The notes: generated by a model from the sequence alone, not told the origin. Counted from the stretch's first letter, positions 19,095 to 28,876 are shown. The stretch: 46,272 nucleotides of DNA from Clostridia bacterium (GCA_017410585.1 JAFQQM010000022.1:1-46272); one strand, 5' to 3'. Numbers and translations are program-made.

Positions 19095-19095
19095 C

Positions 19096-19134
19096 AAAAA
19101 ACTACCCCGAAATGGTTTTTCGGGGTAGTTTTTG
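19096..19134. terminator. Bidirectional terminator between ligA and rodA
   Basis: A 15-bp A/T-flanked stem with a TGGT loop separates the two convergent genes. Confidence 0.88.
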
Positions 19135-19139
19135 TTAAT

Positions 19140-20294
19140 TTATCCAAACAGCCGCTCGGGTCGGCGGAGGTGGGTGGTGCGGAACACCGACAGCACCAGA
19201 CCGATGGACAGCCAGATGGTGGCGGCGGAGGAGCCGCCGGCCGAGATAAACGGCAGGGTGATGCCGATGACCGGCAACACGCGCAGTACCATACCGAGGT
19301 TGATGAGCATCTGAAAACCGATCATCGCCATCACGCCGACGCACAGTAACCGTCCGAGGCTGTCGCGGGATCGCCACGCGGTGCGGAGGATGAGGGCGAG
19401 GATGCCGGTGAGAATGAGCAACAGCGCCAGTCCGCCGATAAAGCCGAATTCTTCGGCGGCGATGGAAAAAACGAAGTCGTTGTTGCGGGCGAACAGACCG
19501 TTGTGGTTGCCGTCTAAAAATCCGACGCCCCCCAACCCGCCGGAGGCCATGGCGGAAAGCCCTTGCGCCTGTTGCCAGCCTTCGGTCTGCAGGTATTCTT
19601 CCACCTTAAAAAGCGCCATAAACCGCGCCAACTTTTGTTCGTCGAGGTTAAACCAGAGGATGGGGACTGCCACCGCCACAGCGGCCGCACCGCCCGCCAA
19701 GATCAGCGGATGCAGACCCGCCACGATAAGCATCACCAGCGTGATGCAGGCAAACACCAGCGCGGTGCCGTCGTCGCCTTGCAGGAAGATGAGACCGGTG
19801 CAACCGCCGGCGTGCAACGCCAGCAACAGCAGGGTGAGGGGTTGGTTGAGTCGGTCTTCCACCGCCGAGAGGTGTTTGGCAAAGGTGATGATAAACGCGA
19901 CTTTCAACAGTTCGGACGGCTGAAAAGTGAGGAAGGGATCGTCCGACCACGGGGGAATGCCCAGCCACGCGGTATCGTCGGTACCGGCGACGTTAAGACC
20001 CAGCGGGGTCAGGGTGAGAACGACCAACACCGCCGAAACCCCCATCCACACCGGCCACAGCCGACAGAGGTCCTCATAATCGAACAGCGACATCACGAAT
20101 GCCACGCCGAAACCGACAACGGAGGCGGCCGCCTGCACGATGGCACTGCGGGTGCCGGTGTCGGAGGTGACCGCATCGGAATACACCAGCAACACGCCGT
20201 ACAGCGAGGCCGCGAGGCAGACTAAAATCAGTAAAATATCGTTTTGCTTGGCAAAGATCCGCAGGGGATTTTCCTTGCGCCGCAGGCTTCGCAT
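19140..20294 (-). CDS. rodA: SEDS family peptidoglycan glycosyltransferase, RodA/FtsW type
   Basis: A 384-residue polytopic membrane protein of the SEDS family, which polymerises lipid II into peptidoglycan with a partner class B penicillin-binding protein. Conserved features include DDGTALVF, the RNNDFVFSIAAEEFGFIGG loop and the C-terminal LPVIGITLPFISAGGSS signature. The start is the ATG at 20294 after AAAGGAGGTG; the open frame extends further upstream but through the promoter. RodA (elongation) rather than FtsW or SpoVE is favoured by overall look, but no rod-complex partner gene is nearby, so the subfamily is not certain. Confidence 0.9.
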   Translation of the reverse strand: MRSLRRKENPLRIFAKQNDILLILVCLAASLYGVLLVYSDAVTSDTGTRSAIVQAAASVVGFGVAFVMSLFDYEDLCRLWPVWMGVSAVLVVLTLTPLGLNVAGTDDTAWLGIPPWSDDPFLTFQPSELLKVAFIITFAKHLSAVEDRLNQPLTLLLLALHAGGCTGLIFLQGDDGTALVFACITLVMLIVAGLHPLILAGGAAAVAVAVPILWFNLDEQKLARFMALFKVEEYLQTEGWQQAQGLSAMASGGLGGVGFLDGNHNGLFARNNDFVFSIAAEEFGFIGGLALLLILTGILALILRTAWRSRDSLGRLLCVGVMAMIGFQMLINLGMVLRVLPVIGITLPFISAGGSSAATIWLSIGLVLSVFRTTHLRRPERLFG

Positions 20295-20331
20295 CCGTTT
20301 GGACACCTCCTTTGGGCTTAATAATGAAATT

Positions 20332-20360
20332 ATTATAACTTTTTTTCTGTATAAAATCAA
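20332..20360 (-). promoter_or_regulatory. Promoter of rodA
   Basis: Minus-strand TTGATT (20355-20360), 17-base spacer and TATAAT (20332-20337). Confidence 0.75.
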
Positions 20361-20388
20361 GATTAGTACTACCATTTTTGAAAATTTT

Positions 20389-20398
20389 GTGTTATAAT
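20389..20398 (+). promoter_or_regulatory. Extended -10 promoter of the tsaE operon
   Basis: TGTGT followed by TATAAT (20393-20398), divergent from rodA. No good -35 box is seen at the right distance, so the extended -10 (TRTGN) probably compensates. Confidence 0.55.
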
Positions 20399-20449
20399 GA
20401 TTTTCGTATAGGGTCAAAAAACGGCGTTTTTGCGAAGGAGGTGTTGACG

Positions 20450-20854
20450 ATGCGATGGGAGACTCATTCGGTCGAGGAGACCGAAGCGGTCGGAAAGCGG
20501 TATGCCGAGGGCATTACCGGCGGCTGTGTGATCGCGCTGTACGGCGGTCTGGGGATGGGCAAGACCGCGTTTGTGCGCGGGATGGCACAGGCACTCTGCC
20601 CCGAAGCGGAGGTCTCCAGCCCTACTTTTGCCATCGTCAACGACTACGGCAGGCTGGTGCATTTCGATATGTACCGTATCACCGGTTGGGAGGACTTGGA
20701 GACGACCGGCTTTTTTGAGTATATCGACCGCGGTGCGGTGGTGGTGACCGAGTGGAGCGAGAATATCGAGGGGGCGTTGCCCGCCGATACCCGCCGTGTG
20801 CGGTTTACCCGCCTATCGGATACCGAGCGCTTACTGGAAACGGAGGAACCGTGA
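20450..20854 (+). CDS. tsaE: tRNA threonylcarbamoyladenosine synthesis ATPase TsaE
   Basis: A 134-residue P-loop ATPase that works with TsaB and TsaD to add threonylcarbamoyl to A37 of ANN-decoding tRNAs. Walker A is GGLGMGKT at about residues 32-39; SSPTF and the HFDMYRI stretch are family marks. The start is the ATG at 20450, with AAGGAGG 8 bases upstream. Its TGA overlaps the tsaB ATG, indicating translational coupling. tsaD is not in the window. Confidence 0.95.
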   Translation: MRWETHSVEETEAVGKRYAEGITGGCVIALYGGLGMGKTAFVRGMAQALCPEAEVSSPTFAIVNDYGRLVHFDMYRITGWEDLETTGFFEYIDRGAVVVTEWSENIEGALPADTRRVRFTRLSDTERLLETEEP

Positions 20855-21558
20855 TGAACGTTTTAGCTGTGGAGACCACCGCAACGGCGGCCTCTTGTTG
20901 CGTGTTGGCAGACGGACGGGTGGTCGGTCGCTCGGCGGTCAATGCGGGGCTGACCCACAGCCGCACGCTGTTGCCGATGTGTGAGCAGTTGCTGGCCAAC
21001 TGCGGCTACACGATGGCGCAGATCGACCTGTTGGCGGTGGCGGTCGGTCCCGGTTCGTTTACCGGCGTCCGCATCGGTGTGGCGGCGGTCAAGGGTCTGG
21101 CGTTGCCGGATAACAAACCGTGTGTCGGGGTGTCGACGCTGGCGGCCATGGCGCGGATGTGGGAAGGTGTTTCCGCTTCGGCGTTGCTCTGTCCGGTGAT
21201 GGATGCCCGTTGCGGGCAGGTGTATACCGCGCTGTTCCGTTTGGAAAACGGGGTGCTGACCCGCTTGACGCCGGATGAGGCGATCACCATCGACCAACTG
21301 CGCGAGCGGATCGCCGACGAGCCGCAGGTCGTGCTGATGGGGGACGGCACTGCCGTTTGCCAAAAGGCGTTTGCCGACCTGCCGCAGGTCGTTGCCGCGC
21401 CGCCCGCTTTGCGGATGCAGGATGCGGTCGGAGTGGCGTTGGAAGCCGCCGCCCACGCCGCTGACGGCGAGACGGTGGATGCCGCCGCCTTGCAACCGGT
21501 CTACCTGCGCGTGCCGCAGGCGGAACGCGAACTGAAAGCGAAACAAAATCAACAATAA
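20854..21558 (+). CDS. tsaB: tRNA threonylcarbamoyladenosine synthesis protein TsaB
   Basis: A 234-residue ASKHA-fold protein (YeaZ) that scaffolds TsaD in the t6A pathway. N-terminal [25 protein letters not shown] and the [20 protein letters not shown] signature are all present. The ATG overlaps the tsaE stop; the open frame upstream belongs to the other reading. GGAGG precedes the start. It is followed by upp after 20 bases. Confidence 0.95.
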   Translation: MNVLAVETTATAASCCVLADGRVVGRSAVNAGLTHSRTLLPMCEQLLANCGYTMAQIDLLAVAVGPGSFTGVRIGVAAVKGLALPDNKPCVGVSTLAAMARMWEGVSASALLCPVMDARCGQVYTALFRLENGVLTRLTPDEAITIDQLRERIADEPQVVLMGDGTAVCQKAFADLPQVVAAPPALRMQDAVGVALEAAAHAADGETVDAAALQPVYLRVPQAERELKAKQNQQ

Positions 21559-21578
21559 CCGAAAGGAAGTTTTACGTT

Positions 21579-22208
21579 ATGAGTCAGATCTTCATTGCCG
21601 ACCATCCGCTGATCCTTCATAAACTGGCGATCCTGCGCGATAAGAACACCGGATCGAAAGAATTCCGCGAGTTGATCCGCGAGATCACCGAATTTTTGTG
21701 CTACGAGGCTCTGCGCGATCTGCCGATGGAGGAGGTCGAGGTGGAGACGCCGATGTGCGTTTGCAAACAGAAAAAGTTGGCGGGTCGCAAACTGGCGTTT
21801 GTGCCGATCCTGCGTGCCGGTCTCGGTATGGTGGACGGTGCGCTGGAAATGGTGCCGTCCGCCCGTGTCGGTCACATCGGTCTGTACCGTGATCCGGAGA
21901 CCCACACGCCGGTGGAATACTATTGCAAACTGCCGGCTGATATCGAACAGCGGGACGTCATCGTGGTCGACCCGATGCTGGCAACCGGCGGTTCGGCGGT
22001 GGATGCCATCGCGATGATCAAAAAGCGCAACCCGCGCAGTATCAAATTTATGTGTATCATTGCCGCTCCCGAAGGGTTGCAGGCGTTGACCGAAGCGCAT
22101 CCCGACGTGGCGATCTATACCGCTTCCAAGGACGAATGCCTTAACGAGCATTGCTATATCCTGCCCGGTCTGGGGGATGCGGGCGACCGTATCTTCGGCA
22201 CGAAATAA
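21579..22208 (+). CDS. upp: Uracil phosphoribosyltransferase
   Basis: A 209-residue pyrimidine-salvage enzyme converting uracil and PRPP to UMP. The PRPP-binding loop is [11 protein letters not shown] at about residues 130-140; PILRAGLGM and the C-terminal [12 protein letters not shown], which closes the uracil site, are typical. An AAAGGAAG ribosome site lies before the ATG. Its TAA overlaps the ATG of mutY. Confidence 0.97.
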   Translation: MSQIFIADHPLILHKLAILRDKNTGSKEFRELIREITEFLCYEALRDLPMEEVEVETPMCVCKQKKLAGRKLAFVPILRAGLGMVDGALEMVPSARVGHIGLYRDPETHTPVEYYCKLPADIEQRDVIVVDPMLATGGSAVDAIAMIKKRNPRSIKFMCIIAAPEGLQALTEAHPDVAIYTASKDECLNEHCYILPGLGDAGDRIFGTK

Positions 22209-23266
22209 TGGAACGACTGAAAGACCTGCGGGCGGCGGTCCCGCAGTTGCTCGGGTGGTATCGGTCGGTGCGCCGGCCGTTGCCCTTTCGTGAATCCCCG
22301 ACCCCCTATCGCGTATGGGTGTCGGAGGTGATGTTGCAGCAGACCCGCATCGAGGCGGCGTTGCCGTATTTCGAGCGGTTTATGCAGACCTTGCCGACGG
22401 TGGCGGATCTGGCGGCGGCATCGGAGGATACCCTCTTGAAACTGTGGGAGGGACTCGGCTACTACAGCCGTGTTCGTAACCTGCAAAAGGCGGCGGTCAT
22501 TCTCTGCCGCGACTATGGCGGAAAACTGCCCGCCGACTACGATGAATTGCTGGCGTTGCCCGGTATCGGGGAATACACCGCCGGCGCGATCGCGTCCATT
22601 GCGTACGGGTTGCCGGTGCCGGCGGTAGACGGCAACGTGCTCAGGGTGTTTGCCCGACTGACCAACTGCGCCGAGGACGTGATGAAGACCCCCGTTCGCC
22701 GCCGGATGCGGGAATGGGTGACCGCGGTGATGCCGCCCGAGTCGGGATTGTTTAACGAAGCGGTGATGGAACTGGGGGAGACGGTGTGTCTGCCCAATAC
22801 CACGCCGCGTTGTGAGATCTGTCCGCTGGCGGCGGTGTGTGCCGCCCGTGCGGCCGGTACGGCGGCCGATCTGCCGGTGCGGTCGCAACCGAAGGAACGC
22901 CGCATCGAGCAGAAAACGGTGGTATTGGTGTTCACGGATGAGACTACGCCGCGGGTGTGGCTCCGAAAGCGCCCCGAAAAAGGTCTGTTGAGCGGGCTGT
23001 GGGAGTTCCCGACGCTGGAGGGAACGCTGACCCCGTCCGAAGCGGCCGCGGTGTTGGGGTTGTCGCCGGAAACGGCGGGGTCTCTGCCGCCGGCCAAACA
23101 CGTTTTTTCGCATATCGAATGGCAGATGACCGGCGTAAAACTGGTGGTGAAGCCGTTTGACCCGCCCGCAGGGACGGTGCTGGTGACCGCCGACGAGCAA
23201 GCGGCGGCGTACGCACTGCCCGGTGCGTTTGCGGCGTATACCAAGCAACTGAAAACGCTGAAATGA
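22208..23266 (+). CDS. mutY: A/G-specific adenine DNA glycosylase MutY
   Basis: Removes adenine mispaired with 8-oxoguanine. The 352-residue protein has the catalytic glutamate E40 in SEVMLQQT, the helix-hairpin-helix LPGIGEYTAG at about 117-126, the catalytic aspartate D141 in VDGNV, and the [4Fe-4S] cysteines C194, C202, C205 and C211. The C-terminal third is a NUDIX-like domain that recognises 8-oxoG (KRPEKGLLSGLWEFPT). The ATG overlaps the upp stop codon, so it is probably coupled to it. A short, 2-base ATGA-like junction with the following reading frame was considered, but the next gene starts later. Confidence 0.95.
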   Translation: MERLKDLRAAVPQLLGWYRSVRRPLPFRESPTPYRVWVSEVMLQQTRIEAALPYFERFMQTLPTVADLAAASEDTLLKLWEGLGYYSRVRNLQKAAVILCRDYGGKLPADYDELLALPGIGEYTAGAIASIAYGLPVPAVDGNVLRVFARLTNCAEDVMKTPVRRRMREWVTAVMPPESGLFNEAVMELGETVCLPNTTPRCEICPLAAVCAARAAGTAADLPVRSQPKERRIEQKTVVLVFTDETTPRVWLRKRPEKGLLSGLWEFPTLEGTLTPSEAAAVLGLSPETAGSLPPAKHVFSHIEWQMTGVKLVVKPFDPPAGTVLVTADEQAAAYALPGAFAAYTKQLKTLK

Positions 23267-23286
23267 AAGAAAAGGAGGCTGACCAA

Positions 23287-24018
23287 ATGAGAAAGACCGT
23301 ACTGATCACCGGCGCGTCCGGTGGGATCGGGCAGGCGTTGGCGCGTGCCTTTGCGGCGGACGGCTACGTAGTCTGCCTCCATTATCATAACGATCTGACG
23401 GCGGTGACCTTGGCGGAAGAATTGCGTGCCGCCGGCTGTGATGCGGCGGCTTTTGCCGCCGACGTGGCCGATCCGCAGGAGGTGGCGTCGATGGTGCGGG
23501 AGGTGCTGGATTTTGCGGGACATCTCGACGTGCTGGTCAACAATGCCGGTATTACCCAGCAAAAACTGTTGACCGATACCACCGATGAGGATTGGCATCG
23601 GATGATGGGCGTCCACGTGGACGGCGCGTTTTATCTCTGTCGTGCGGTGTTGCCGGATATGTTGCGCCGCCGCCACGGCAGTATCCTCAACATCGCCTCG
23701 GTATGGGGCGTGTGCGGTGCTTCTTGCGAGGTGGCGTATTCCGCCGCCAAGGCCGGTCTGATCGGCCTGACCAAGTCGCTGGCAAAAGAAGTCGGTCTGT
23801 CCGGCGTTCGGGTCAATGCCATTGCGCCGGGGGTCATCGATACCCCGATGAACGCGATGCACGATGCCGAAACGATGCGGGCACTGTGTGAAGAGATCCC
23901 GCTTGGGCGGATCGGCCTGCCGGAGGACGTGGCGGCCGCGGCGGTGTTCCTTGCGGGGGACGGCGCCGGCTATATCACCGGTCAGACGCTGGGCGTTGAC
24001 GGTGGCTTCGGAATGTGA
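23287..24018 (+). CDS. SDR oxidoreductase, likely EF-P 5-aminopentanone reductase (YmfI-like)
   Basis: A 243-residue short-chain dehydrogenase. It has the NAD(P) motif TGASGGIG, the NNAG strand motif, and the Ser-Tyr-Lys catalytic set with YSAAK. The segment SVWGVCGASCEVAYSAAKAG resembles Bacillus YmfI, which reduces 5-aminopentanone on elongation factor P, more than FabG, whose equivalent is usually SVVG. FabG (3-oxoacyl-ACP reductase) remains the alternative, but no fatty-acid genes are nearby. The ATG at 23287 follows AAAGGAGG. It is 20 bases after mutY and likely in the same operon. Confidence 0.82.
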   Translation: MRKTVLITGASGGIGQALARAFAADGYVVCLHYHNDLTAVTLAEELRAAGCDAAAFAADVADPQEVASMVREVLDFAGHLDVLVNNAGITQQKLLTDTTDEDWHRMMGVHVDGAFYLCRAVLPDMLRRRHGSILNIASVWGVCGASCEVAYSAAKAGLIGLTKSLAKEVGLSGVRVNAIAPGVIDTPMNAMHDAETMRALCEEIPLGRIGLPEDVAAAAVFLAGDGAGYITGQTLGVDGGFGM

Positions 24019-24047
24019 TTGAATTTTTGAAAGATAGAGGAACAACG

Positions 24048-26030
24048 ATGGCTAAGAGAAAAGAAGAATACGGTAACGAAAGTATATCGTCCTTAAAAGG
24101 TGCCGACCGTGTGCGAAAGCGTCCGGCGGTCATCTTCGGCTCGGACGGGTTGGAGGGTTGTCAGCACGCGGTGTTTGAAATTCTGTCCAACTCCATTGAC
24201 GAAGCGCGAGAGGGACACGGGCGGCTGATCACCACCACCTGCTATGAGGACGGCTCGTTTGAGGTGTCCGATCAGGGACGCGGTATTCCGGTGGACTACA
24301 ACCCGAAAGAACAGCGCTACAACTGGGAACTGGTGTTTTGCGAGATGTATGCCGGCGGTAAGTACAACACCAACGCGGGCGAAAACTACGAGTTCTCGCT
24401 GGGCTTAAACGGTCTTGGTGCGTGCGCCACGCAGTATTCGTCCGAGTATATGGACGTGGAATCCCGCCGTGACGGTAAGCGGTATACCCTGCATTTTGAA
24501 AAGGGCGAAAACGTCGGCGGCCTGAAGAGTGAGCCGTACAACAAACGGGATACCGGCACGGTCATCCGCTGGAAACCCGACCTTGAGGTGTTTACCGACA
24601 TTGCGGTGCCGGTGGACTATTTCCGCGATATCCTCAAGCGGCAGGCCATCGTCAACCCGCAGGTCAAGTTTTTGCTTCGCCTGCAACACGGCCGCAGTTT
24701 TGAGACGGAGGAATTTTACTACGAAAACGGCATCTCCGACTACGTGGAGGAACTGCTCGGCAGTGAGAAGATGACCTCGGTGCAGACTTGGACCGGCGAA
24801 CGCCGCGGTCGCGACCGCGCCGACCTGCCGGAGTATAAGGTGCAGTTTAACGTCAGTTTGTGCTTCTCCAATCGGGTCAACCTGCTGGAGTACTACCACA
24901 ACAGTTCGTGGCTGGAATACGGCGGTGCGCCGGAAAAGGCGGTGCGTTCTGCGTTTGTGGCGCAGATCGACCAGTATCTCCGCCAAAACGGTAAGTACAA
25001 GAAGAACGAGGCGAAGATCACCTTCCAAGACGTGCAGGATTGTCTGGTGTTTGTGTCCTCCTCTTTCTCCACGATGACCTCGTATGAAAACCAGACCAAG
25101 AAGGCCATCAACAACAAGTTTATCCAAGAGGCGATGACCGAGTTTTTGAAAAAGAACTTGGAAGTCTATTTCATCGAAAACAAGGCGGAGGCGGACAAGT
25201 TGTGCCAGCAGGTGCTGGTCAACAAGCAGAGCCGCGAAAAGGCGGAGACCACCCGCCTTGATCTCAAGAAAAAACTGTCCGGCGGCAACGACCTTGCCAC
25301 CCGCGTGGAAGGGTTTGTGGATTGCCGCAGTCGTGACGTCAACGCCCGCGAACTGTTTATCGTGGAGGGTAAATCCGCTATGGGTGCTTGCGTGCAGGCG
25401 CGTGATGCGGAGTTTCAGGCGATCATTCCGGTTCGCGGTAAGATCTTAAACTGCCTCAAGGCGGACTACGACCGCATCTTCAAGTCGGAGATCATCGTCA
25501 ACCTGCTTAAGGTGATGGGTTGCGGTGTGGAGGTCAAGTCCAAGTCCAACAAGAATCTGGCCAATTTCGATCTTTCCGCGCTTCGGTTCAACAAGATCAT
25601 CTGCTGTACCGATGCGGACGTCGACGGCTTCCAGATCCGCACGCTGATCTTGACGATGCTGTACCGCCTGACCCCGACCCTCATCGAGCAGGGATACGTG
25701 TATATTGCAGAGACGCCGCTGTACGAGATCAATACCAAGACCGACACCTATTTTGCGTATAACGACCGTGAAAAGGCGGAGATCTTGGCTGAGATCGAGG
25801 GCGAAAAGTATCAGATCAACCGCTCGAAGGGACTTGGTGAAAACGAGCCGGAGATGATGTCGCTGACCACGATGAATCCGGCGACCCGCCGGTTGGTGCG
25901 TGTCAACCCCGCCGACGTGGAAGAGACCGCCCGTACCTTTGACATTTTGCTGGGCGACGATCTGGAAGGCCGTAAACAACACATCGCCGAACACGGCGCC
26001 GAGTATATCGATATGCTCGATCTCGCGTAA
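24048..26030 (+). CDS. parE: Type IIA topoisomerase ATPase subunit, ParE/GyrB family
   Basis: A 660-residue ATPase subunit of topoisomerase IV or a gyrase paralogue. The GHKL ATP site is visible: EILSNSIDEA, DQGRGIPVD, and the LGLNGLGA lid. The TOPRIM domain has EGKSA (glutamate) and DADVDG (aspartates), with the C-terminal GLGENEPEMM motif. ParE is preferred over GyrB because the partner downstream lacks a GyrA box; in Clostridia this divergent pair is usually a second topoisomerase. The start is the ATG at 24048 after GAGGAA. Confidence 0.88.
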   Translation: MAKRKEEYGNESISSLKGADRVRKRPAVIFGSDGLEGCQHAVFEILSNSIDEAREGHGRLITTTCYEDGSFEVSDQGRGIPVDYNPKEQRYNWELVFCEMYAGGKYNTNAGENYEFSLGLNGLGACATQYSSEYMDVESRRDGKRYTLHFEKGENVGGLKSEPYNKRDTGTVIRWKPDLEVFTDIAVPVDYFRDILKRQAIVNPQVKFLLRLQHGRSFETEEFYYENGISDYVEELLGSEKMTSVQTWTGERRGRDRADLPEYKVQFNVSLCFSNRVNLLEYYHNSSWLEYGGAPEKAVRSAFVAQIDQYLRQNGKYKKNEAKITFQDVQDCLVFVSSSFSTMTSYENQTKKAINNKFIQEAMTEFLKKNLEVYFIENKAEADKLCQQVLVNKQSREKAETTRLDLKKKLSGGNDLATRVEGFVDCRSRDVNARELFIVEGKSAMGACVQARDAEFQAIIPVRGKILNCLKADYDRIFKSEIIVNLLKVMGCGVEVKSKSNKNLANFDLSALRFNKIICCTDADVDGFQIRTLILTMLYRLTPTLIEQGYVYIAETPLYEINTKTDTYFAYNDREKAEILAEIEGEKYQINRSKGLGENEPEMMSLTTMNPATRRLVRVNPADVEETARTFDILLGDDLEGRKQHIAEHGAEYIDMLDLA

Positions 26031-26044
26031 AGGAGGGGAAGAAC

Positions 26045-28309
26045 ATGGCAAGAAAAAAGAAGACCGACGTGGAGGCCGTGGCGGAACTTCCCTCCAACGC
26101 GCATATTGCCGGCGCGGGTTTTGTGGAAGATCAGTCCATCGTTCGCACGCTGGAAGAAAACTATATGCCGTACGCGATGAGTGTCATTATGTCGCGTGCG
26201 ATTCCGGAGATCGACGGCTTTAAACCGTCTCACCGCAAACTGCTGTATACCATGTACAAGATGGGGCTGCTCAAGGGCAACCTCATCAAATCCGCCAACA
26301 TCGCCGGCCAGACGATGCGTCTCAATCCGCACGGCGATGCCGCCATCTACGACACGATGGTGCGTCTGTCCCGCGGTAACGAGTCGTTGTTGCATCCGTA
26401 CGTTGAGTCGAAGGGTAACTTCGGTAAAGCCTACTCCACCGACATCGAATGTGCCGCTTCGCGTTATACGGAAGCCAAACTGATGCCGATCGCCGGTGAG
26501 TTGTTCTCGGATATCGACAAGGATACGGTCGATTTCGTGGATAACTACGATGCCACGATGAAAGAGCCGACCTTGTTGCCGGTCACCTTCCCGTCCATTT
26601 TGGTCAATAACAACCTCGGCATTGCGGTCGGTATGGCGAGCAACATCTGCTCGTTTAATCTGCAAGAGGTGTGCGACACCGCCATTGCGCTGATGAAAGA
26701 CCCCGATCACGACGTGACCACCACCCTGTCTGCACCGGATTTTCCGGGCGGCGGTATCATTCTGTGCCCGCCGGAAGGCTTCGGCCAGATCTACGAGACC
26801 GGCCGCGGGTCCATCCGTATCCGCTCGGTATGGCATTACGATAAATCCAACAACTACATCGACGTCACCGAGATCCCGTATACCACCACCATTGAGGCCA
26901 TCATCGGCAAGGTGACCGAATTGGTCAAGGCGGGCAAACTCAAGGAGATCAACGATATCCGCAACGAGACGGGTATCGATAAGAAGACCGGCACCACCAA
27001 CCTGAAGATCACCATCGACCTGAAACGTGGCACCGATCACGAAAAACTGATGCAGAAACTGTTCGCCTCCACCCCGTTGGAGGACTCCTTCGGTTGCAAC
27101 TTCAACGTGCTGATCGCCGGTGTACCGCAGGTGCTGGGCGTCCGCCGCCTGCTGGAAGAGTGGACGGCGTTCCGTATGGAATGCGTCCGACGCCGCACCT
27201 ACTACGATCTGTCCAAGGCGCGGGAGAAACTGCATCTGTACAAGGGTCTGCAAAAGATCTTGCTGGATATCGACAAGGCGGTTGCTATCGTCCGTGCGAC
27301 CGAAGAAGAAGCCGAGGTCGTCCCCAACTTGATGATCGGCTTCGGGATCGACCAGATCCAAGCGGAATACGTGGCGGAGATCAAACTGCGCCATTTCAAC
27401 CGCGAATATATCTTAAAACGCATTGCGGATATCGAGGAACTGGAACGGTTGATCGCCGATCTGGAAGATATCCTGCAAAGCCGCAACCGCGTCAAGCGCA
27501 TCATCGTCGACGAACTGAAAGAGGTTGCCAAGAAGCACGGCAAGCCGCGCCGCAGTCAGGTGTTGTATCTCACCGAGGCACCTAAGAAGATCGAGCGGGA
27601 AGAGGAAGAGATCCCCAACTATCCCTGCACGCTGTTCTTCTCGGAGGGCGGTTATTTCAAGAAGATCCAGCCCAACTCCCTGCGTATGAACAACGACCAG
27701 AAATACAAAGAGGGGGACAAACTCCGTCAGTCGGTGGAGACCACCAACGACGTGGAACTGCTGTTCTTCTCGTCGGCGGGCAACGTATACAAGACCCGTG
27801 CCAACGATTTTGCCGATACCAAGGCCAGTCTGCTGGGGGATTACGTCCCCGGCACGCTGGATTTTGACGCCGGCGAGAACGCCATCTATATGGTGACCAC
27901 CCGCGATTACAGCGGCTATATGCTGTTCTTCTTTGAAAACGGCAAGGTCGCCAAGGTGGAACTGTCGGCGTATGCCACCCAGACCCGCCGCCGCAAATTG
28001 GTGGGCGCGTATTCGGATAAATCGCCGCTGGTGGCGGTGGTACACGTGCCGATGGATGCCGAGTTTATGCTGACTTCCACTTCCGGCCGCCGCCTGCTGT
28101 TGCACACCGGCGCCATTGCCCCCAAGACCACCCGCACCACCATCGGTGTGCAGGTGATGACCCTCAAGGGCTCGCACCGGCTGGCTTCGGTGGAACCGTA
28201 CCGCGACGGGATGGTGCTCAAACCGGCCCGTTACCGCACCAAGTCGTTGCCGGCGGCCGGCGCGATGCCGCTTGCCGAGGACATCGGCGAACAATTGACC
28301 CTCGGATAA
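26045..28309 (+). CDS. parC: Type IIA topoisomerase cleavage subunit, ParC/GyrA family
   Basis: A 754-residue DNA-cleaving subunit that pairs with the upstream ATPase subunit, 14 bases away. The winged-helix site has SRAIPEIDGFKPSHRK; the catalytic tyrosine is in AASRYTEAKL. The C-terminal beta-pinwheel carries no QRRGGKG GyrA box; the nearest is the degenerate TQTRRRKLVG, so decatenation rather than negative supercoiling is likely. The N-terminus has a ~30-residue basic and acidic extension. Confidence 0.9.
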   Translation: MARKKKTDVEAVAELPSNAHIAGAGFVEDQSIVRTLEENYMPYAMSVIMSRAIPEIDGFKPSHRKLLYTMYKMGLLKGNLIKSANIAGQTMRLNPHGDAAIYDTMVRLSRGNESLLHPYVESKGNFGKAYSTDIECAASRYTEAKLMPIAGELFSDIDKDTVDFVDNYDATMKEPTLLPVTFPSILVNNNLGIAVGMASNICSFNLQEVCDTAIALMKDPDHDVTTTLSAPDFPGGGIILCPPEGFGQIYETGRGSIRIRSVWHYDKSNNYIDVTEIPYTTTIEAIIGKVTELVKAGKLKEINDIRNETGIDKKTGTTNLKITIDLKRGTDHEKLMQKLFASTPLEDSFGCNFNVLIAGVPQVLGVRRLLEEWTAFRMECVRRRTYYDLSKAREKLHLYKGLQKILLDIDKAVAIVRATEEEAEVVPNLMIGFGIDQIQAEYVAEIKLRHFNREYILKRIADIEELERLIADLEDILQSRNRVKRIIVDELKEVAKKHGKPRRSQVLYLTEAPKKIEREEEEIPNYPCTLFFSEGGYFKKIQPNSLRMNNDQKYKEGDKLRQSVETTNDVELLFFSSAGNVYKTRANDFADTKASLLGDYVPGTLDFDAGENAIYMVTTRDYSGYMLFFFENGKVAKVELSAYATQTRRRKLVGAYSDKSPLVAVVHVPMDAEFMLTSTSGRRLLLHTGAIAPKTTRTTIGVQVMTLKGSHRLASVEPYRDGMVLKPARYRTKSLPAAGAMPLAEDIGEQLTLG

Positions 28310-28338
28310 TTCTTTATATACCTTTTATATATAAAGAA
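28310..28338 (+). terminator. AT-rich hairpin after parC
   Basis: An 11-bp perfect A/T stem (28310-28320 with 28328-28338) starts one base after the stop codon. There is no T tract, so termination is uncertain; it may stabilise the 3' end. Confidence 0.4.
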
Positions 28339-28376
28339 CGCGCCACCGCTTTTCTGCATCTTTTTTAAAATTTTAC

Positions 28377-28405
28377 TTGCATTTTGCGGAAGGCTGTGCT
28401 ATACT
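28377..28405 (+). promoter_or_regulatory. Promoter of secG
   Basis: TTGCAT (28377-28382), 17-base spacer, TATACT (28400-28405), with TGTGC as extended -10. Confidence 0.78.
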
Positions 28406-28463
28406 CTTAAAGCAATCATAACTATATGGGGTCGTATGCCCCTTTTTAGGAGGAACTCGTATC

Positions 28464-28841
28464 ATGACAGTTTGGGAAATCATCATCGGCATTATTTTGC
28501 TGTTGCTCGCTATTCTCATCATCGCCGTCGTCCTGCTGCAGCAGGGCCGTCAGGCGAACCTCGGCGCCATCTCCGGTGCGGCGGATACCTTTATGGAAAA
28601 GGGTAAGGCCCGCACGGTCGATGCGATGCTTGCCAAGTGGACCAAGGTGCTGGTCGTTGTGTTTATGGTGCTGATGCTCGGCGGTATGCTGATCACCCAG
28701 TATCTCAACCCGACCGCCATCGCAAAGCGTCAGCAGGGCGGCACCACGTCGACGACCACGACCACCACGGCCGGTTCGACGACGACCACCACGACGACTG
28801 CCGGCAGCACCACGACCACCACCACCGGCTCGGCGGAGTAA
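28464..28841 (+). CDS. secG: Preprotein translocase subunit SecG with a threonine-rich tail
   Basis: A 125-residue inner-membrane protein of the SecYEG channel. Two hydrophobic helices (about residues 4-25 and 56-80) flank the conserved loop QGRQANLGAISGAADTF. Usual SecG is about 75-80 residues; here a ~35-residue low-complexity tail of threonine runs with AGS interruptions is added. The ATG follows AGGAGG. The gene is alone with its own promoter and terminator. Confidence 0.93.
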   Translation: MTVWEIIIGIILLLLAILIIAVVLLQQGRQANLGAISGAADTFMEKGKARTVDAMLAKWTKVLVVVFMVLMLGGMLITQYLNPTAIAKRQQGGTTSTTTTTTAGSTTTTTTTAGSTTTTTTGSAE

Positions 28842-28849
28842 GAAATCTC

Positions 28850-28876
28850 AAAAAGCCTCCCGTCGGGAGGCTTTTT
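28850..28876 (+). terminator. Terminator of secG
   Basis: AAAAGCCTCCC/GGGAGGCTTTT stem with a short loop and T tract. Confidence 0.88.
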
